From Streptomyces wedmorensis (GTDB lineage Bacteria; Actinomycetota; Actinomycetes; Streptomycetales; Streptomycetaceae): 34,977 nt of DNA. Every line of letters starts with the position of its first letter. Within the stretch, counting starts at the first letter, position 1. This document shows positions 1 through 8,616 of this stretch, in pieces. The translations under genes were made by a program, and so were the position numbers. The notes under the pieces were generated by a model that worked only from the letters and a program-made list of their open reading frames with translations, was not told the origin of the DNA and ran no database searches. The DNA lies in the NCBI RefSeq assembly GCF_000716445.1, contig NZ_JNWK01000070.1, positions 1-34,977 of the forward strand, written 5' to 3'.

Positions 1-54
1 GGCGGATCTTCCGCAGGTCCCGATGCAGTCCCAACCGCATGACGTCAATCGCCA

Positions 55-133
55 AGGCCGTCCTCACACTGGAGCTGCAACGCTGAAGAAGCTCACTGAG
101 GCCGTCCTCACCATCGAGAGGCGACGCTGAAGA
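55..133. repeat. Imperfect 45-bp direct repeat
   Basis: Two copies about 45 bp apart share AGGCCGTCCTCAC at the left and CGCTGAAGA at the right, with a diverged middle. Both copies sit at the 3' ends of short plus-strand frames that enter from the window edge and stop at 84-86 and 128-130. No family is recognised. The repeat lies directly beside the IS5-type remnant, so it may be a local duplication linked to that element (inference). Confidence 0.45.
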
Positions 134-430
134 TCCATAGTGAGGCGGCACGTCGAGCAGCCCGGACACGGCTGGAGTCGACCACCGCCCGCGACCAGTC
201 GAGCTGCCTGGCCGAGCGCAGTATCTGGTGCACGACCAGGTGGAGCTGGTCCCCAATGCCGGCCTCGTTCGATGCGGCAAGCCGTCGCCAGCAGGTCATG
301 CCGGAGCCGAGCTCCTGGGGCAGGTGCTGCCAGTGGACGCCGCGTGCAGCACGAACCGGATCCCGCACTGCGTCGGCTGGCCAGTCACCCGAGGCCGGCC
401 CGCCAGCCACCACAGTTCGTCCGACACCAT
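130..430 (-). pseudogene. IS5-family transposase remnant
   Basis: Minus-strand pieces of an IS5-family DDE transposase lie in two frames. The N-terminal piece starts at 430 with MVSDELW, a typical start for this family. A second frame from about 335 downward carries WQHLPQELGSGMTCWRRL, then LHLVVHQILRSARQLDWSRAVVDSSRVRAARR, which is the region around the first catalytic Asp (WSRAVVDSSRVRA). Much of the middle is out of frame, and the part carrying the second Asp and the Glu is missing. It is therefore a dead fragment. No terminal repeats were found. Confidence 0.7.
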
Positions 431-726
431 CCACGGCCGAGGGTTCCTCTCCCCTTCGGTTTCGCAAGATGATGGCTCGGCCTGTGGCGGATGCCCCAGG
501 GCCGATAACTGTGGGTCGCACCCGTGGGTCCCCGTCAACCGCCTCCAGGGGGCGGGCCCGGCGATCACCGTCCGTCGCCGCCAGGAACAACCCGGCAGTC
601 GCGTCCTCGAAGAAGGGGCGATACAACAATTCCAGCCATGTGCACATCAACCACGGATCTGACAGTCTGACGTCCCTCGCGGCTCCTGGCACGCGGTCAC
701 GGAGCCCGGCCAATCGAAGGAGAGAC

Positions 727-1155
727 GTGCTCAGACTTCGCAGAGCCTTGCTCGCCGTACCTGCCGCCGTCGCATTGACACTCGCCCTGCCGAGCAGCGC
801 GTGGGCGGCGAGCGGCAGCGCGAGCAACTACATGTGGGCGGGTCACGCCAGCGCGACGTGGACGTGGTCGGGGCCCGGCAGCCTGACCAACATCGACCTG
901 CATGTTGAGGACGACAACTGCAACAGCAACCCGGTCTACGCCCAGCTCCGGGTTACCCGGTCCAACGGCGGTGTCTGGTACACCAGCACCCACCGGTACG
1001 ACTACAACGGCTGTAGTGGGTCGGGCACGAACCACAACGACCTCACCCTGTCCGACGGCTACAACATCAAGTACATCGCCCTGTACGTGTGCAATGACGG
1101 CACCTTCAACGATTGCATCGTGGGGCCGAACTCCAGCGCCAACCCGCTCGCCTGA
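727..1155 (+). CDS. Small secreted protein with four cysteines
   Basis: A 142-aa protein starting at GTG 727, preceded by GAAGGAGAG with good spacing. Residues 1-30 are a classical Sec signal peptide: Arg-rich start, Ala/Leu/Val core, and a likely cut after the SSAWA segment. The mature part of about 112 aa is rich in Asn, Tyr, Thr, Gly and Ser and has four Cys (DDNCNS, NGCSGS, YVCND, FNDC), enough for two disulfides. The composition suggests an extracellular beta-sheet protein, but I do not recognise the family. It stands alone between transposon remnants; its high-GC codon use fits the host, so it looks like a resident gene and not IS cargo. Alternative upstream starts in the same frame are unlikely because they would bury the signal peptide. 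Confidence 0.8.
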   Translation: MLRLRRALLAVPAAVALTLALPSSAWAASGSASNYMWAGHASATWTWSGPGSLTNIDLHVEDDNCNSNPVYAQLRVTRSNGGVWYTSTHRYDYNGCSGSGTNHNDLTLSDGYNIKYIALYVCNDGTFNDCIVGPNSSANPLA

Positions 1156-1283
1156 GTACGCCTGCTGTGAGGATGCTGGGCGTGCGTCACACGCCCAGCA
1201 TGTCGTTCGCCCTATCTGCCAGCAGTCGTCGCATGGTCTGTCCGTGGAGAATCCACCACACTCGAGAAAATAGAGCCTCCACA

Positions 1284-1515
1284 TACGAGTTGGTGCGTGA
1301 TAGCGGGTGAGTCGTGTTTGCCCTGCTCGCGGCGTTGGTCAGGGAGCGGTGTTGCGGTCGGAGACCAGGGCGGCGATAGCTCGGTAGGTGTCGGGAAGGA
1401 CATCCCGCCGGTGGGTTCAGCGGGTCACTTACTTCCAGCGTTTGTGGTCGGCGAGGGCGTGTTCGACGGTGATCCGTTGTGAGGAGTGTTCGTGTCGCTG
1501 GCGTTCTCAGTGTTC
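1284..1515 (-). mobile_element. HARBI1-like IS tail with terminal motif
   Basis: Minus-strand reading gives RHEHSSQRITVEHALADHK, then THRRDVLPDTYRAIAALVSD and a stop at 1339. This is the C-terminal region of an IS5-like/HARBI1-type DDE transposase common in Streptomyces, including the VEHALADHK segment. Two nonsense changes interrupt it (a stop in place of Gln after KRWK, and one in place of Trp after VTR), so it is dead. The outer end at 1284-1310 is ACGAGTTGGTGCGTGATAGC, a motif that recurs at 12084, 25399 and 27483 and probably marks the end of this IS type. The N-terminal two thirds are missing. Confidence 0.65.
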
Positions 1516-1603
1516 GACGAAGGGCGCTATTGCTCCTGGTCGTAGTTTGCGTGGTGGGGTGAGGGCCTTACTGAGGTTGATCCCTGGAAGTGGACACCGG
1601 TTT

Positions 1604-2343
1604 TCATGCGATGAGTGACAGCGTACGTGTCGTGATCAGTTGCTGTTCGAACTCGGGTGGTGTGAGGTAGCCGAGCACGGAGTGGCGATGGCGCCGTTTG
1701 TAGTACGACAGCCAGCGGAACAGATCGAGCCGGGTCTGTGCCTTTGAGGTCCATCTGCGTCCGTGGAGCAACTCGCTTTTGAGGCTTTGGAGAACGACTC
1801 GACGAGGACGTTGTCATAGCTCGAGCCGACCCGGCCCATGCTGCGCCGGATACCGTGCCGGCGGCAGACGTCGGCGAAGGCAGCCGCGCTGTACTGGGCG
1901 CCCCTGTCGGTGTGGAAAACGACGCCGTGGACCCGGCTGCCGCAGACTGCCACGACCATCTCGATCGCGTCGGTGACCAGCGAGGTGCACATGTGGTCGG
2001 TGATCAACCAGCCCACCACCCGCCGCGAACAGATGTCGATCACCGTGGCGAGGTAGAGCCACGTCGCGCCGACGGCCATGTAGGTGATGTCGCCGCACCA
2101 CCTGGTGTTCAGCTTGTCGGCGGTGAAGTCGCACATCACCAGGTCCGGCACGGGCGGCGCGGTCCTGTCGGTGATCGTCGTCCGCTTCCTCTTCCGCAGA
2201 TGCTGGCCGATGATGTGGTTGACCCGCATTAACCGGGTCACGCGCTTGCGGTTGATCCGGTGTCCACGGGCACGGAGCTCGGCATGGACGCGCGGGACAC
2301 CGTAGGCGTCATAGTGCTCGGCATGGATGGCGCGGATCTCGCT
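1604..2343 (-). pseudogene. IS3-family transposase orfB, truncated and frameshifted
   Basis: This encodes the integrase core of an IS3-family OrfB. The 5' end (LSEIRAIHAEHYDAYGVPRVHAELRARG) is cut off at the boundary with the neighbouring IS5 element. From 2241 it runs through DFTADKLNTRWCGDITYM (first Asp) and VVFHTDRGAQY (second Asp) to NVLVESFSKASK (Glu). At about 1780 one base is missing from a run of A. The family C-terminus continues in the other frame (LLHGRRW...DLFRWLSYYKRR...VLGYLTPPEFEQQL) to a stop at 1604. OrfA and the N-terminal part of OrfB are gone. GGAAGTGGACACCGG at 1587-1601 is probably the surviving IS3 end. Confidence 0.85.
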
Positions 2344-3476
2344 CAGAGGTCGTTCTCGTCCGATGTTTCATCCCGATATCAGCTGTTTCGCGGTCATTCT
2401 TGGGTCGCGCCAGGAGATCGTGTTCTCGCCGGTGAGGCGGCGGGCCATGAGGCCGGTCATGGCGAGGTGGATCATGGCTTCGGAGCGGGTCGGGAGGGTT
2501 TCGCAGTCGCGGGCCAGCCGGCGGTGGAGCATGAGCCATCCGTAGGTCCGCTCGACTGCCCACCGTTTCGGTATCGGGGTGAATCCCCTGGTCCCCGGGC
2601 TTGCGGCCGGTGATCTCCATGTCGATGCCGAGAGTGGCGGCGTGTTCGACGAGGTGCTGGCGGTAGCCGCCGTCGACCCACACCTTGCGGATGCCGGGGT
2701 GGCCGGCGGCGACCTGGTCGAGGAGGTGGGCGCCGGCGACGGAGTCCTGCACGCTGGCCGCGGTGACGAGCACCGCGAGGAGAAGGCCGAGGGTGTGGGT
2801 GACGATGCTCCGCTTCCTGCCGACGATCTCCTTTCCCGCGTCGACGCCCTGGCCGGCAGCGGGGACGCTGGTGGAGGTCTTGACGCTCTGTGCGTCGATC
2901 ACACAGGCCGTCGGCTCGGCGTCCCGGCCTTCCTTCTCGCGCAGCAGCTGCCGGAGCAGGCCGTTGAGCTGGGCGAACACGCCCTCGTCGGCCCATTTGG
3001 CGAAGGAGCCGTAGACCGTGTTCCCGTATGGGAAGTCGTGCGGAAGGTAGCGCCACTGGACCCCGGTGCGGTCCACGTACAAGATCGCGTCCATGATGTC
3101 GCGCAAGTCGTGCTCGGCCGGCCGGCCGAAGCCCAGGGCCCGGCCACGGCGCTCGAAACGCCACGCGGACAGGACCGGCTCGATCAACTCCCAGCGGGCA
3201 TCGGACAGATCACTCGGATACGGACGTCGCTTCGGCATGCTTCCGGCCTACCGCTACGAACCGCATGCGCCCAGGCGCACAGTAACGACAACGGAAGCAC
3301 GCGTTCTGAAGGCCAGGCGTCTTGGGATGAGACAGGCACAAGTCATTTCCCACCTCACCTGCCACCCCACCTGACCAGCAAGAACCAACCCGCATCTCCA
3401 GCAGCGCGAGCACCACAACCCGGCGGCCAGAAAATAGCCGGATACAGGGGCAGGTCAGGCGAAAACGACCTCTGAG
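2342..3476. mobile_element. IS5-family element with matching ends
   Basis: An element of about 1.13 kb bounded by inverted ends: CTCAGAGGTCGTTCTCG at 2342-2358 and its near-complement CGAAAACGACCTCTGAG ending at 3476. The transposase fills the interior on the minus strand. The left end interrupts the IS3 orfB reading frame, so this element is younger than that IS3 copy. I see no convincing target duplication, and the sequence to the right of 3476 is not the missing IS3 part. A deletion or rearrangement therefore followed insertion. Confidence 0.75.
2368..3238 (-). pseudogene. IS5-family transposase with one frameshift
   Basis: It begins MPKRRPYPSDLSDARWELIEPVL and continues through the family landmarks: DLRDIMDAILYVDRTGVQWRYLP, CVIDAQSVKTS (first catalytic Asp) and VWVDGGYRQ (second Asp). 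At about 2580 an extra A follows GGGG, so the open frame leaves the family sequence. The correct continuation (FTPIPKRWAVERTYGWLMLHRRLAR...ISG), with the catalytic Glu in VERTYGW, lies in the next frame and stops at 2368. The uncorrected frame runs to 2309. The site does not look like a classical slippery sequence, so I read it as an inactivating insertion. Programmed shifting is less likely. Confidence 0.85.
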
Positions 3477-4137
3477 TTGTGGTTTGCGAAGTGAGCGGCG
3501 AGATCGACATCGAAGCCCGCGGCTGCGTGAACGACGTATTCGCCCAGATCGCTCGGCATGCCATGACGGGCGTCGTGATCGACGGCCAGATGCACGGGGT
3601 CCAGGGAAGCAACAACCGCGCAACCCCTACAGGGTCACAGACCGGGATCCTTCTCCGTCATCCAAGGAGCTGCGGAAGATCGCAAATCTCCTGCAACTCC
3701 TGGTCGTCTCGGCCCCCGACCGAGACGACCGAACACCCCGTCACAGACGGTGATCACCATGAGCGTTCTTGCGCTGAGCAATCTGCGCGAGCATCTTGGC
3801 ACCCGGCAGGCTGCTGCTCGGTCAGACGAAGGTCGGCGATTGCGCACGAGGCCACGCGCTCTTCACGCAGGCTTGGAGGGCCGAAGTCCATCCTCACGGC
3901 ATGGCTCCTTCACCGCTTGCCGTCACGGCCTGTGCCCTGACATCGAAGGACCGGCAGGAGGGGTGAGCCGAGCGAGCCGGAGAGCGCGATGTGGCGCCCC
4001 GGGACGGAATGGTTCGCTTGTACGGCGGGGGCCTGTCCGGTAGGAACCTCGGATGGGCAGGTACCCCGGATTCCCGTGGGGGCAGCCGGTGGGCCGCTCT
4101 CCGTCATCGATGGCCTCGGCTCCGGCCCCCCTTCACA
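3477..4137. other. Gap without a recognised gene
   Basis: About 660 bp. The first 130 bp can be read on both strands in GC3-rich frames: plus CEVSGEIDIEARGCVNDVFAQIARHAM, and minus DPVHLAVDHDARHGMPSDLGEYVVHAAAGF, which stops inside the IS end. One of these may be a truncated host gene, but neither is recognised and neither has a proper start. A possible short minus-strand peptide starts MDFGPPSLREERVAS near 3893. The segment 3920-4110 has no convincing frame. Confidence 0.4.
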
Positions 4138-4743
4138 TCACGGCCCGCGCCAGAGGTTGGCAAAGGCCGCGTTCTCGATGGTCCGCCTCTGACGGACGGC
4201 CTCCAGCTCCATGACCGCGTCGTGCACAGCGGCAACCACAGAGGTGACCGCCTCGTCGTCGAGGCCCGGCTCTACGACGGAGGGTTCAGCACTGACGCCG
4301 AGGACCGAAGCGAGGGCGGTCAGGACAGGTTCCCGCCGCTCCCAGCGGTCGATGGCGGCGTGACGGGACGGAGTGTCGACCGGTTCCATGCGTCGCGCGC
4401 CGAACGACAGGCGGCCGCCGGCCTTCTGCGTCAGTTCACCGTCGGCCTCCAGCGCGGTCTGGTAGGTGGCAGCGAGGTCCCTGCCCCGACGCCACAGCCA
4501 GTCGTCGACGCGCTCGTACGGGGTCTGCCGGACGATCCGCGCCCCTGCCTCACCGAGGAGCCGGTCGTCAGGGGCCGACGGCTCACCCGGCACGACACGG
4601 TCGCCCTCCAAGGTGACACCCCCGGCACCGAGGAGATCGATCAGCTCGGCGCCCGCGAGCGCGAGCGACAGGTCTCCCTGCCCGACGGCTGGCTCTTGCC
4701 CGGAGCTCATCGCGATGATGAACAGGTCTTTCGCCGTGGTCAT
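4138..4743 (-). CDS. GPP34/GOLPH3-family phosphoprotein
   Basis: A 201-aa protein. It begins MTTAKDLFIIAMSSGQ with GAGGGGAG upstream, which favours 4743 over the longer frame. The pattern matches the GPP34 (GOLPH3/VPS74-like) family common in Streptomyces: L-F-I-I-A at the start, then the SLALAGAELIDLLGAGGVTLEGDRVVP segment, which resembles the conserved 'gaelaeL...g.v...g..v' core, a central DDWLWRRGRDL stretch, and a C-terminal helix with EAVRQRRTIENAAF. Eukaryotic relatives bind phosphatidylinositol-4-phosphate at Golgi membranes. The bacterial role is unknown and no enzyme activity is expected. It lies 308 bp downstream of the LAL regulator on the same strand, so it may share transcription or have its own promoter. 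No signal peptide or membrane segment is seen. Confidence 0.85.
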   Translation of the reverse strand: MTTAKDLFIIAMSSGQEPAVGQGDLSLALAGAELIDLLGAGGVTLEGDRVVPGEPSAPDDRLLGEAGARIVRQTPYERVDDWLWRRGRDLAATYQTALEADGELTQKAGGRLSFGARRMEPVDTPSRHAAIDRWERREPVLTALASVLGVSAEPSVVEPGLDDEAVTSVVAAVHDAVMELEAVRQRRTIENAAFANLWRGP

Positions 4744-5051
4744 GAACGGCTCCCCTCGGATGCATAGATGAAGGCGCCCCGCCCCTTCCCGGCTGTGACG
4801 CCGGGGAGGCGGTGGCACCCTGCCCCTGCAAGTATCGTCCCGGCCCGCCGCTTGCGGCCCGGTCTCGGCCGAATCGCGATCAACGGCCGATCACGCGGAC
4901 CGGGTGCACCCTCCGCCGTCAGGACAGCGCACGACGTCTCAGGAGGTCTCAGGGCCACCCGTCCATCCGCAAGCGGCACCCTCCCACCGCCGTCGTGCGG
5001 TGGCGAGGTGCCCGGTGACGCGGTGACGTGCTCCGGTCCTCCTCATCTCCC
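4744..5051. other. Intergenic region upstream of GPP34 gene
   Basis: A GC-rich 308-bp gap between the stop of the LAL regulator and the GPP34 start. It contains a short inverted repeat (CCCCGGCG-type arms around 4783-4811) and no supported gene. It presumably holds the regulator's terminator and the GPP34 promoter, but I cannot place either with confidence. Confidence 0.4.
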
Positions 5052-7961
5052 TCACGGCACGGCGATGTCGCCCCTCGACGCGGCGTTCTGCTTCCGCATG
5101 ATGCGTGCAACGTGGTGCTCCACGGTGCGGGTGGACAGCACCAGGCTCTCGGCTATGTCCCGATTGGCGCGGCCTTGGACGACGAGACGGGCCACGTCCT
5201 CCTCGCGCGGGGACAACCGATCACCGTATCCGAGGCGGCCTCGGCGGTGGGTGGTGACGATGGCGTGGCGGCGTAGCAGTCGCTGGCAGCGGGCGACGTC
5301 CCAGCGGGCGCCCAGGTGCCGGTAGACCTCGACCACGTCCTGGATGCCTCGGGCTGCGGCCTCTCCGTGCAGGTCGAGCAGGCAGCGTCCCCGGGTCTCC
5401 GCCGCGCGGGCGGCGTCGAGGGGGCGGTCGAGCAGCCGCCACTGGGCCTCGGCGTCCGTCAGCAGGCCGATGGCCTCATCCGGCCGGTCCACGGCTTCCG
5501 CGAGCAGTGCCCTGCACACGGTCAGGGCCGCGTGGGCGGCGGGCGCGTCGCTGTTCACGGACCCGGCCGCGAAGTCGGCGACCAGCCGCCGGGCGCGCTC
5601 CGTACGGCCGCTGCCGTGGAGGGCCTCCACCGCCACGGGCAGCACCTCGCCCGCCCACACCCAGCCCTGGGTGCGTTCGATGCGGCGCAGCACGTCCTCA
5701 ACGGCCTCGCACGCCTGCCCGGGGCGTCCGGCCTCCAGGTGAACGCGGGCGGTGGCTGCGGCCGACGAGGTGAGGATGAAGCCCGTGTCATAGCAGGTGG
5801 TACGGGCGGCCTCCGCGAGGTCGTGGCGGGCCCGGGGAACGTCGCCGAGCACGTGGAGCGAGGTCAGTCCGCGTACCAGCATCGCCTCGGCTGTCAGGTC
5901 CGGTATCTCCTGGTAGAGCCGGGTGGTGTGGTCGGCGGCCGCGTGCAGGTCGTCCCAGCGGCCGCCGTGCCAGGCGAGGACCAGGCGGGCGGTCTGGATG
6001 AGTCCTTCCAGATAAGGGCTGCTGGTGTCGGCGAGGCCGGTGACGGCCCGGTCGAGGAAGTCCCGTGCCCGTGTGCCGTATCCGAGTGCGCTGGTTGCGT
6101 GCGCCAGATTGGTCCAGCCCCGGGCGTGGTGCGCGGCCTCCATCGCGGTTTCGGCCGGTCCGTGCAGGGCCTGTGCGGCGTGCCATGCGCGTGGGTCGCC
6201 CACGAGCATCAGGGCGGTGGCCCGGTTGGCGGCGATGGCCGCCCGGGCGACCGGGTCGGTGACCTGCTCCGCGAGCGCCTCGCCGCGGTCCAGCCAGTGC
6301 CGGTGCCGGTCGACGGGCCAGCCCTGGATGGAGGGGATGGCGGCGACCGCCATGGCGCGTGCGGCGGTCTGCGGATCGGACGTCTCCAGGTCGGGAATGG
6401 CGCGAGCGACCTCTTCGAGGCTGTCCAGCGCCCCTCCGGTCTGGTTGCGCAGGACCACGCTCAGGTGCAATCGGATCTCGCCGCGCAGGCGCGGCGGCGG
6501 GTCGTCCTGGTCGAGGACCGTGCGCACAGCGGCGACCACCTGCTCGCCGGCACGCGCCAGTTGGGCGGTGCGGGCCAGTTTCGCGGCGGTACGCACCCGT
6601 CCTGCGGCGCGCGGATCCTGGACGACCGCCTGGGTGTACAGGCAGGTGGCCGTGGCGTAGTCGCCGGTGGCTGCCGCGCGATCGGCGGCGACCACCAGGC
6701 ACCGTAGGGCTTCGCGGACGTGTCCGGCGGCCGTGTACAGCCGGGCGAGGTCGACCAGCGGCACTGGTCCGTCCCCGGTGCGGTGCAAGGTCCGGGCCGC
6801 GCGCAGGCTGAGCCGTGCCACTCGGGGCCCCGGCAGCCGGGCCAGCGCGGCCCGGCGGTCCAGCGGATGACGGAAGGAGAGCAACGTTCCCTCGGCCCGC
6901 AGCACGGATCGCCGCAGGCACGCGTCGACGGCAGCTTCGGCCGGCTCGGGCGGGCACTGCGCCATCTCGGCGAGGGCGGCGAGGGAAGCCGGCCGGTCAA
7001 GGACTGCCGCCGCGGCGAGGATCCGCCACGCGTCCTGGAAGAGCGGCCCGCACCGCCGGGCGAACTCCCGCTCCACACGACCGGGCACCCCCGCCTCTCG
7101 TACGGCTCGTACGGTGGTGAGTACCGGCCCGTTCCGTGGTCCGTCCGTTCCGCCGACCGTCAGCAGTTCCCCGGCGTCGTCGAGCAGTGCTCCGGCGGCT
7201 GCGGGCAGTCCGCCGGACAGCTCGTACACCAGTGCCGCAAGCTCCGGCAGCTCATCCGGTCGCACCTGCGAGCGTCCTCCTGCCCACAGGCGGACGAAGT
7301 GCTCCGTCTCCTGCGGTGTCCAGGGTCGTACGCGGATCTCCTCGCACCGCCCTCCTCTGGGGGCGCGGACGCCGAGGACCGGCAACCCGGGTGCGGCGTC
7401 CTCGGTGACGACCAGCCGTAGCCCGGCAGGCATCGTGCCCGTCAGGTGGTCGAGCAGCCGGAGAGTAGCGGGGTCGGCGAGGTGGATCTCCTCCAGGACC
7501 AGCACGGTGTCACCGAGCGAGGCGAGCAGCATCCCCACCGCGCGGGGCATCAGTACGCGTCGTACCTCCGGGTCCGCGGCCGACGCGGGCGGGCTCGGCA
7601 GCCGGTCGGCCAGCTCGGGCACGACGAGGCCCACGACTCCGGTGAGCGGCGGCATCCGGTCGGGCGGACCGGGGCGGTAGGGCAGTTGGGCCAAGGCTGA
7701 GGTGACAGCTTCCAGAGGTACTGGCTCCGCACTGTCCGGGCAGGTTCCGCGCAGCTGTGTCCATTCAGCGAACTCCGCGCCGCCGAGCACCTCGTCGACG
7801 AGCCGCGACGTCCCCGCCCCGGCCTCCCCCCGAACGACCACGATGCTCCGCCCCGCGCGCAGGGCCTCCCGAAGCCGTCGTGCCTCGTCGTGCCGTCCGA
7901 CGAACCCGGCCTCCTCGGCCCCCAATTCGCCGTGTGGTGCATCGAAGGGACGTCTCTCCAC
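5052..7961 (-). CDS. LuxR-family LAL regulator (ATPase + HTH)
   Basis: A large ATP-binding LuxR-type regulator of about 969 aa. I place the start at GTG 7961 (VERRPFDAPHGELGAEEAGFVGR), which has AAAGG about 7 nt upstream; an in-frame ATG at 8042 would add 27 residues with a poorer site. An AAA-type ATPase region opens with GFVGRHDEARRLREAL and a P-loop at about residues 45-52 that reads GEAGAGTS, so the usual Walker Lys is Thr. A Walker B-like VLVLEEIHLADPATLRLL follows. The middle, about 500 aa, is Ala/Leu/Arg-rich TPR-like helices. The C-terminal 60 residues are a LuxR HTH (LSPREEDVARLVVQGRANRDIAESLVLSTRTVEHHVARI), ending at RGDIAVP. LAL proteins are DNA-binding activators that often act on secondary metabolism or sugar uptake genes. 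The target is unknown and no biosynthetic cluster is adjacent. Confidence 0.92.
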   Translation of the reverse strand: MERRPFDAPHGELGAEEAGFVGRHDEARRLREALRAGRSIVVVRGEAGAGTSRLVDEVLGGAEFAEWTQLRGTCPDSAEPVPLEAVTSALAQLPYRPGPPDRMPPLTGVVGLVVPELADRLPSPPASAADPEVRRVLMPRAVGMLLASLGDTVLVLEEIHLADPATLRLLDHLTGTMPAGLRLVVTEDAAPGLPVLGVRAPRGGRCEEIRVRPWTPQETEHFVRLWAGGRSQVRPDELPELAALVYELSGGLPAAAGALLDDAGELLTVGGTDGPRNGPVLTTVRAVREAGVPGRVEREFARRCGPLFQDAWRILAAAAVLDRPASLAALAEMAQCPPEPAEAAVDACLRRSVLRAEGTLLSFRHPLDRRAALARLPGPRVARLSLRAARTLHRTGDGPVPLVDLARLYTAAGHVREALRCLVVAADRAAATGDYATATCLYTQAVVQDPRAAGRVRTAAKLARTAQLARAGEQVVAAVRTVLDQDDPPPRLRGEIRLHLSVVLRNQTGGALDSLEEVARAIPDLETSDPQTAARAMAVAAIPSIQGWPVDRHRHWLDRGEALAEQVTDPVARAAIAANRATALMLVGDPRAWHAAQALHGPAETAMEAAHHARGWTNLAHATSALGYGTRARDFLDRAVTGLADTSSPYLEGLIQTARLVLAWHGGRWDDLHAAADHTTRLYQEIPDLTAEAMLVRGLTSLHVLGDVPRARHDLAEAARTTCYDTGFILTSSAAATARVHLEAGRPGQACEAVEDVLRRIERTQGWVWAGEVLPVAVEALHGSGRTERARRLVADFAAGSVNSDAPAAHAALTVCRALLAEAVDRPDEAIGLLTDAEAQWRLLDRPLDAARAAETRGRCLLDLHGEAAARGIQDVVEVYRHLGARWDVARCQRLLRRHAIVTTHRRGRLGYGDRLSPREEDVARLVVQGRANRDIAESLVLSTRTVEHHVARIMRKQNAASRGDIAVP

Positions 7962-8502
7962 GGCTCCGCCTTTCGCCGGCCACTCACCCGGTAGCTCCGT
8001 CGAACGCCGCGGAGTGCCTTGTGGACCGGACTCCCCGCGCATTCCTGTCCGGGGAGGGCTGCGGCGCCTTCCGGGCAGGTGGGTCTACTCGCAGGTGGTC
8101 TACCCGCAGCGGGGCCGCCGTCGCAATAGGGGGCGACTACCCAGGGAATTCCATCGGCCCGACACGGTCGCCGCCGGACGACGGGGAGCGATGGCCCGTC
8201 CCCACTCTTTGGGTAGTGCTACGCATTGCTGGCCTCTTCCCGGGTGGCCGAAGCTCTGGGCGGTCCGGTCGCGCCGTCCCCATCCACCACGGTCCCCAAC
8301 CGCTGGAGGTAGGGGGTGGCAGCACCCCACGCAGTCGTACGGCGTGACCGGATCCGTGCGTCGCGGAGCCCGCTCCGTACGCCACGTCACCTCGCCCCGT
8401 CGTCTCGGGCGCCGCCATCAGAGGCGCCCGTACGACCGTCCTCGGCCGACGGATCGTCAGGGTCCTGACCTGGATCGACGTCCCGGCCGACCGGCGGCCA
8501 TC

Positions 8503-8545
8503 CTCCGGGCGCGCTCTTCCCATCCCTGACGGAGCGCGCCCGGAG
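8503..8545 (+). promoter_or_regulatory. 14-bp-stem hairpin in protease leader
   Basis: Arms CTCCGGGCGCGCTC and GAGCGCGCCCGGAG are perfectly complementary with a 15-nt loop, about 70 bp before the S8 protease start. No T-run follows, so it is more likely an RNA leader structure or a protein-binding palindrome than a terminator. Confidence 0.5.
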
Positions 8546-8569
8546 CAACCGGCGGGGCGGATGCCGCCC

Positions 8570-8593
8570 TCCGGACATCGAGCCGTGTCCGGA
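8570..8593 (+). promoter_or_regulatory. Palindrome just before protease ribosome site
   Basis: TCCGGACA and TGTCCGGA are perfect inverted arms around an 8-nt spacer, ending about 11 bp before the GAAGGAAG ribosome site. The position could allow control of translation, or the site could be an operator. No family of binding proteins is recognised. Confidence 0.4.
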
Positions 8594-8616
8594 CACCTCC
8601 CGCGAAGGAAGCAGTC

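Larger units (their letters stand above)
8043..8616. promoter_or_regulatory. Divergent regulatory region (LAL gene / protease gene)
   Basis: 574 bp between the minus-strand LAL regulator and the plus-strand S8 protease, containing no supported gene. It holds three inverted repeats on the protease side: 8406-8428 (GGGCGCC arms), 8503-8545 and 8570-8593. The GAAGGAAG ribosome site lies at about 8604-8611. Promoters for both genes must be here, but I see no clear -35/-10 pair. The arrangement would let the regulator and the protease share control sites (inference). Confidence 0.5.

Noticed and set aside
2579..3475. 298-aa plus-strand frame opposite the IS5 transposase
   Set aside because: Antisense to a recognised transposase; composition typical of a shadow frame.
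2342..3476. Programmed frameshift in the first IS5 element
   Set aside because: The extra base follows GGGG and precedes TTC with no slippery heptamer, and both frames of the family are normally continuous; a mutation is simpler.
3920..4137. Possible group II intron or structured RNA remnant
   Set aside because: The sequence looked RNA-like (GGAATGGTTCGCTTGTACGG), but no domain V hairpin or reverse transcriptase could be found.
5316..6707. 463-aa plus-strand open frame inside the LAL regulator
   Set aside because: Antisense shadow of the regulator; no ribosome site or recognisable motif.
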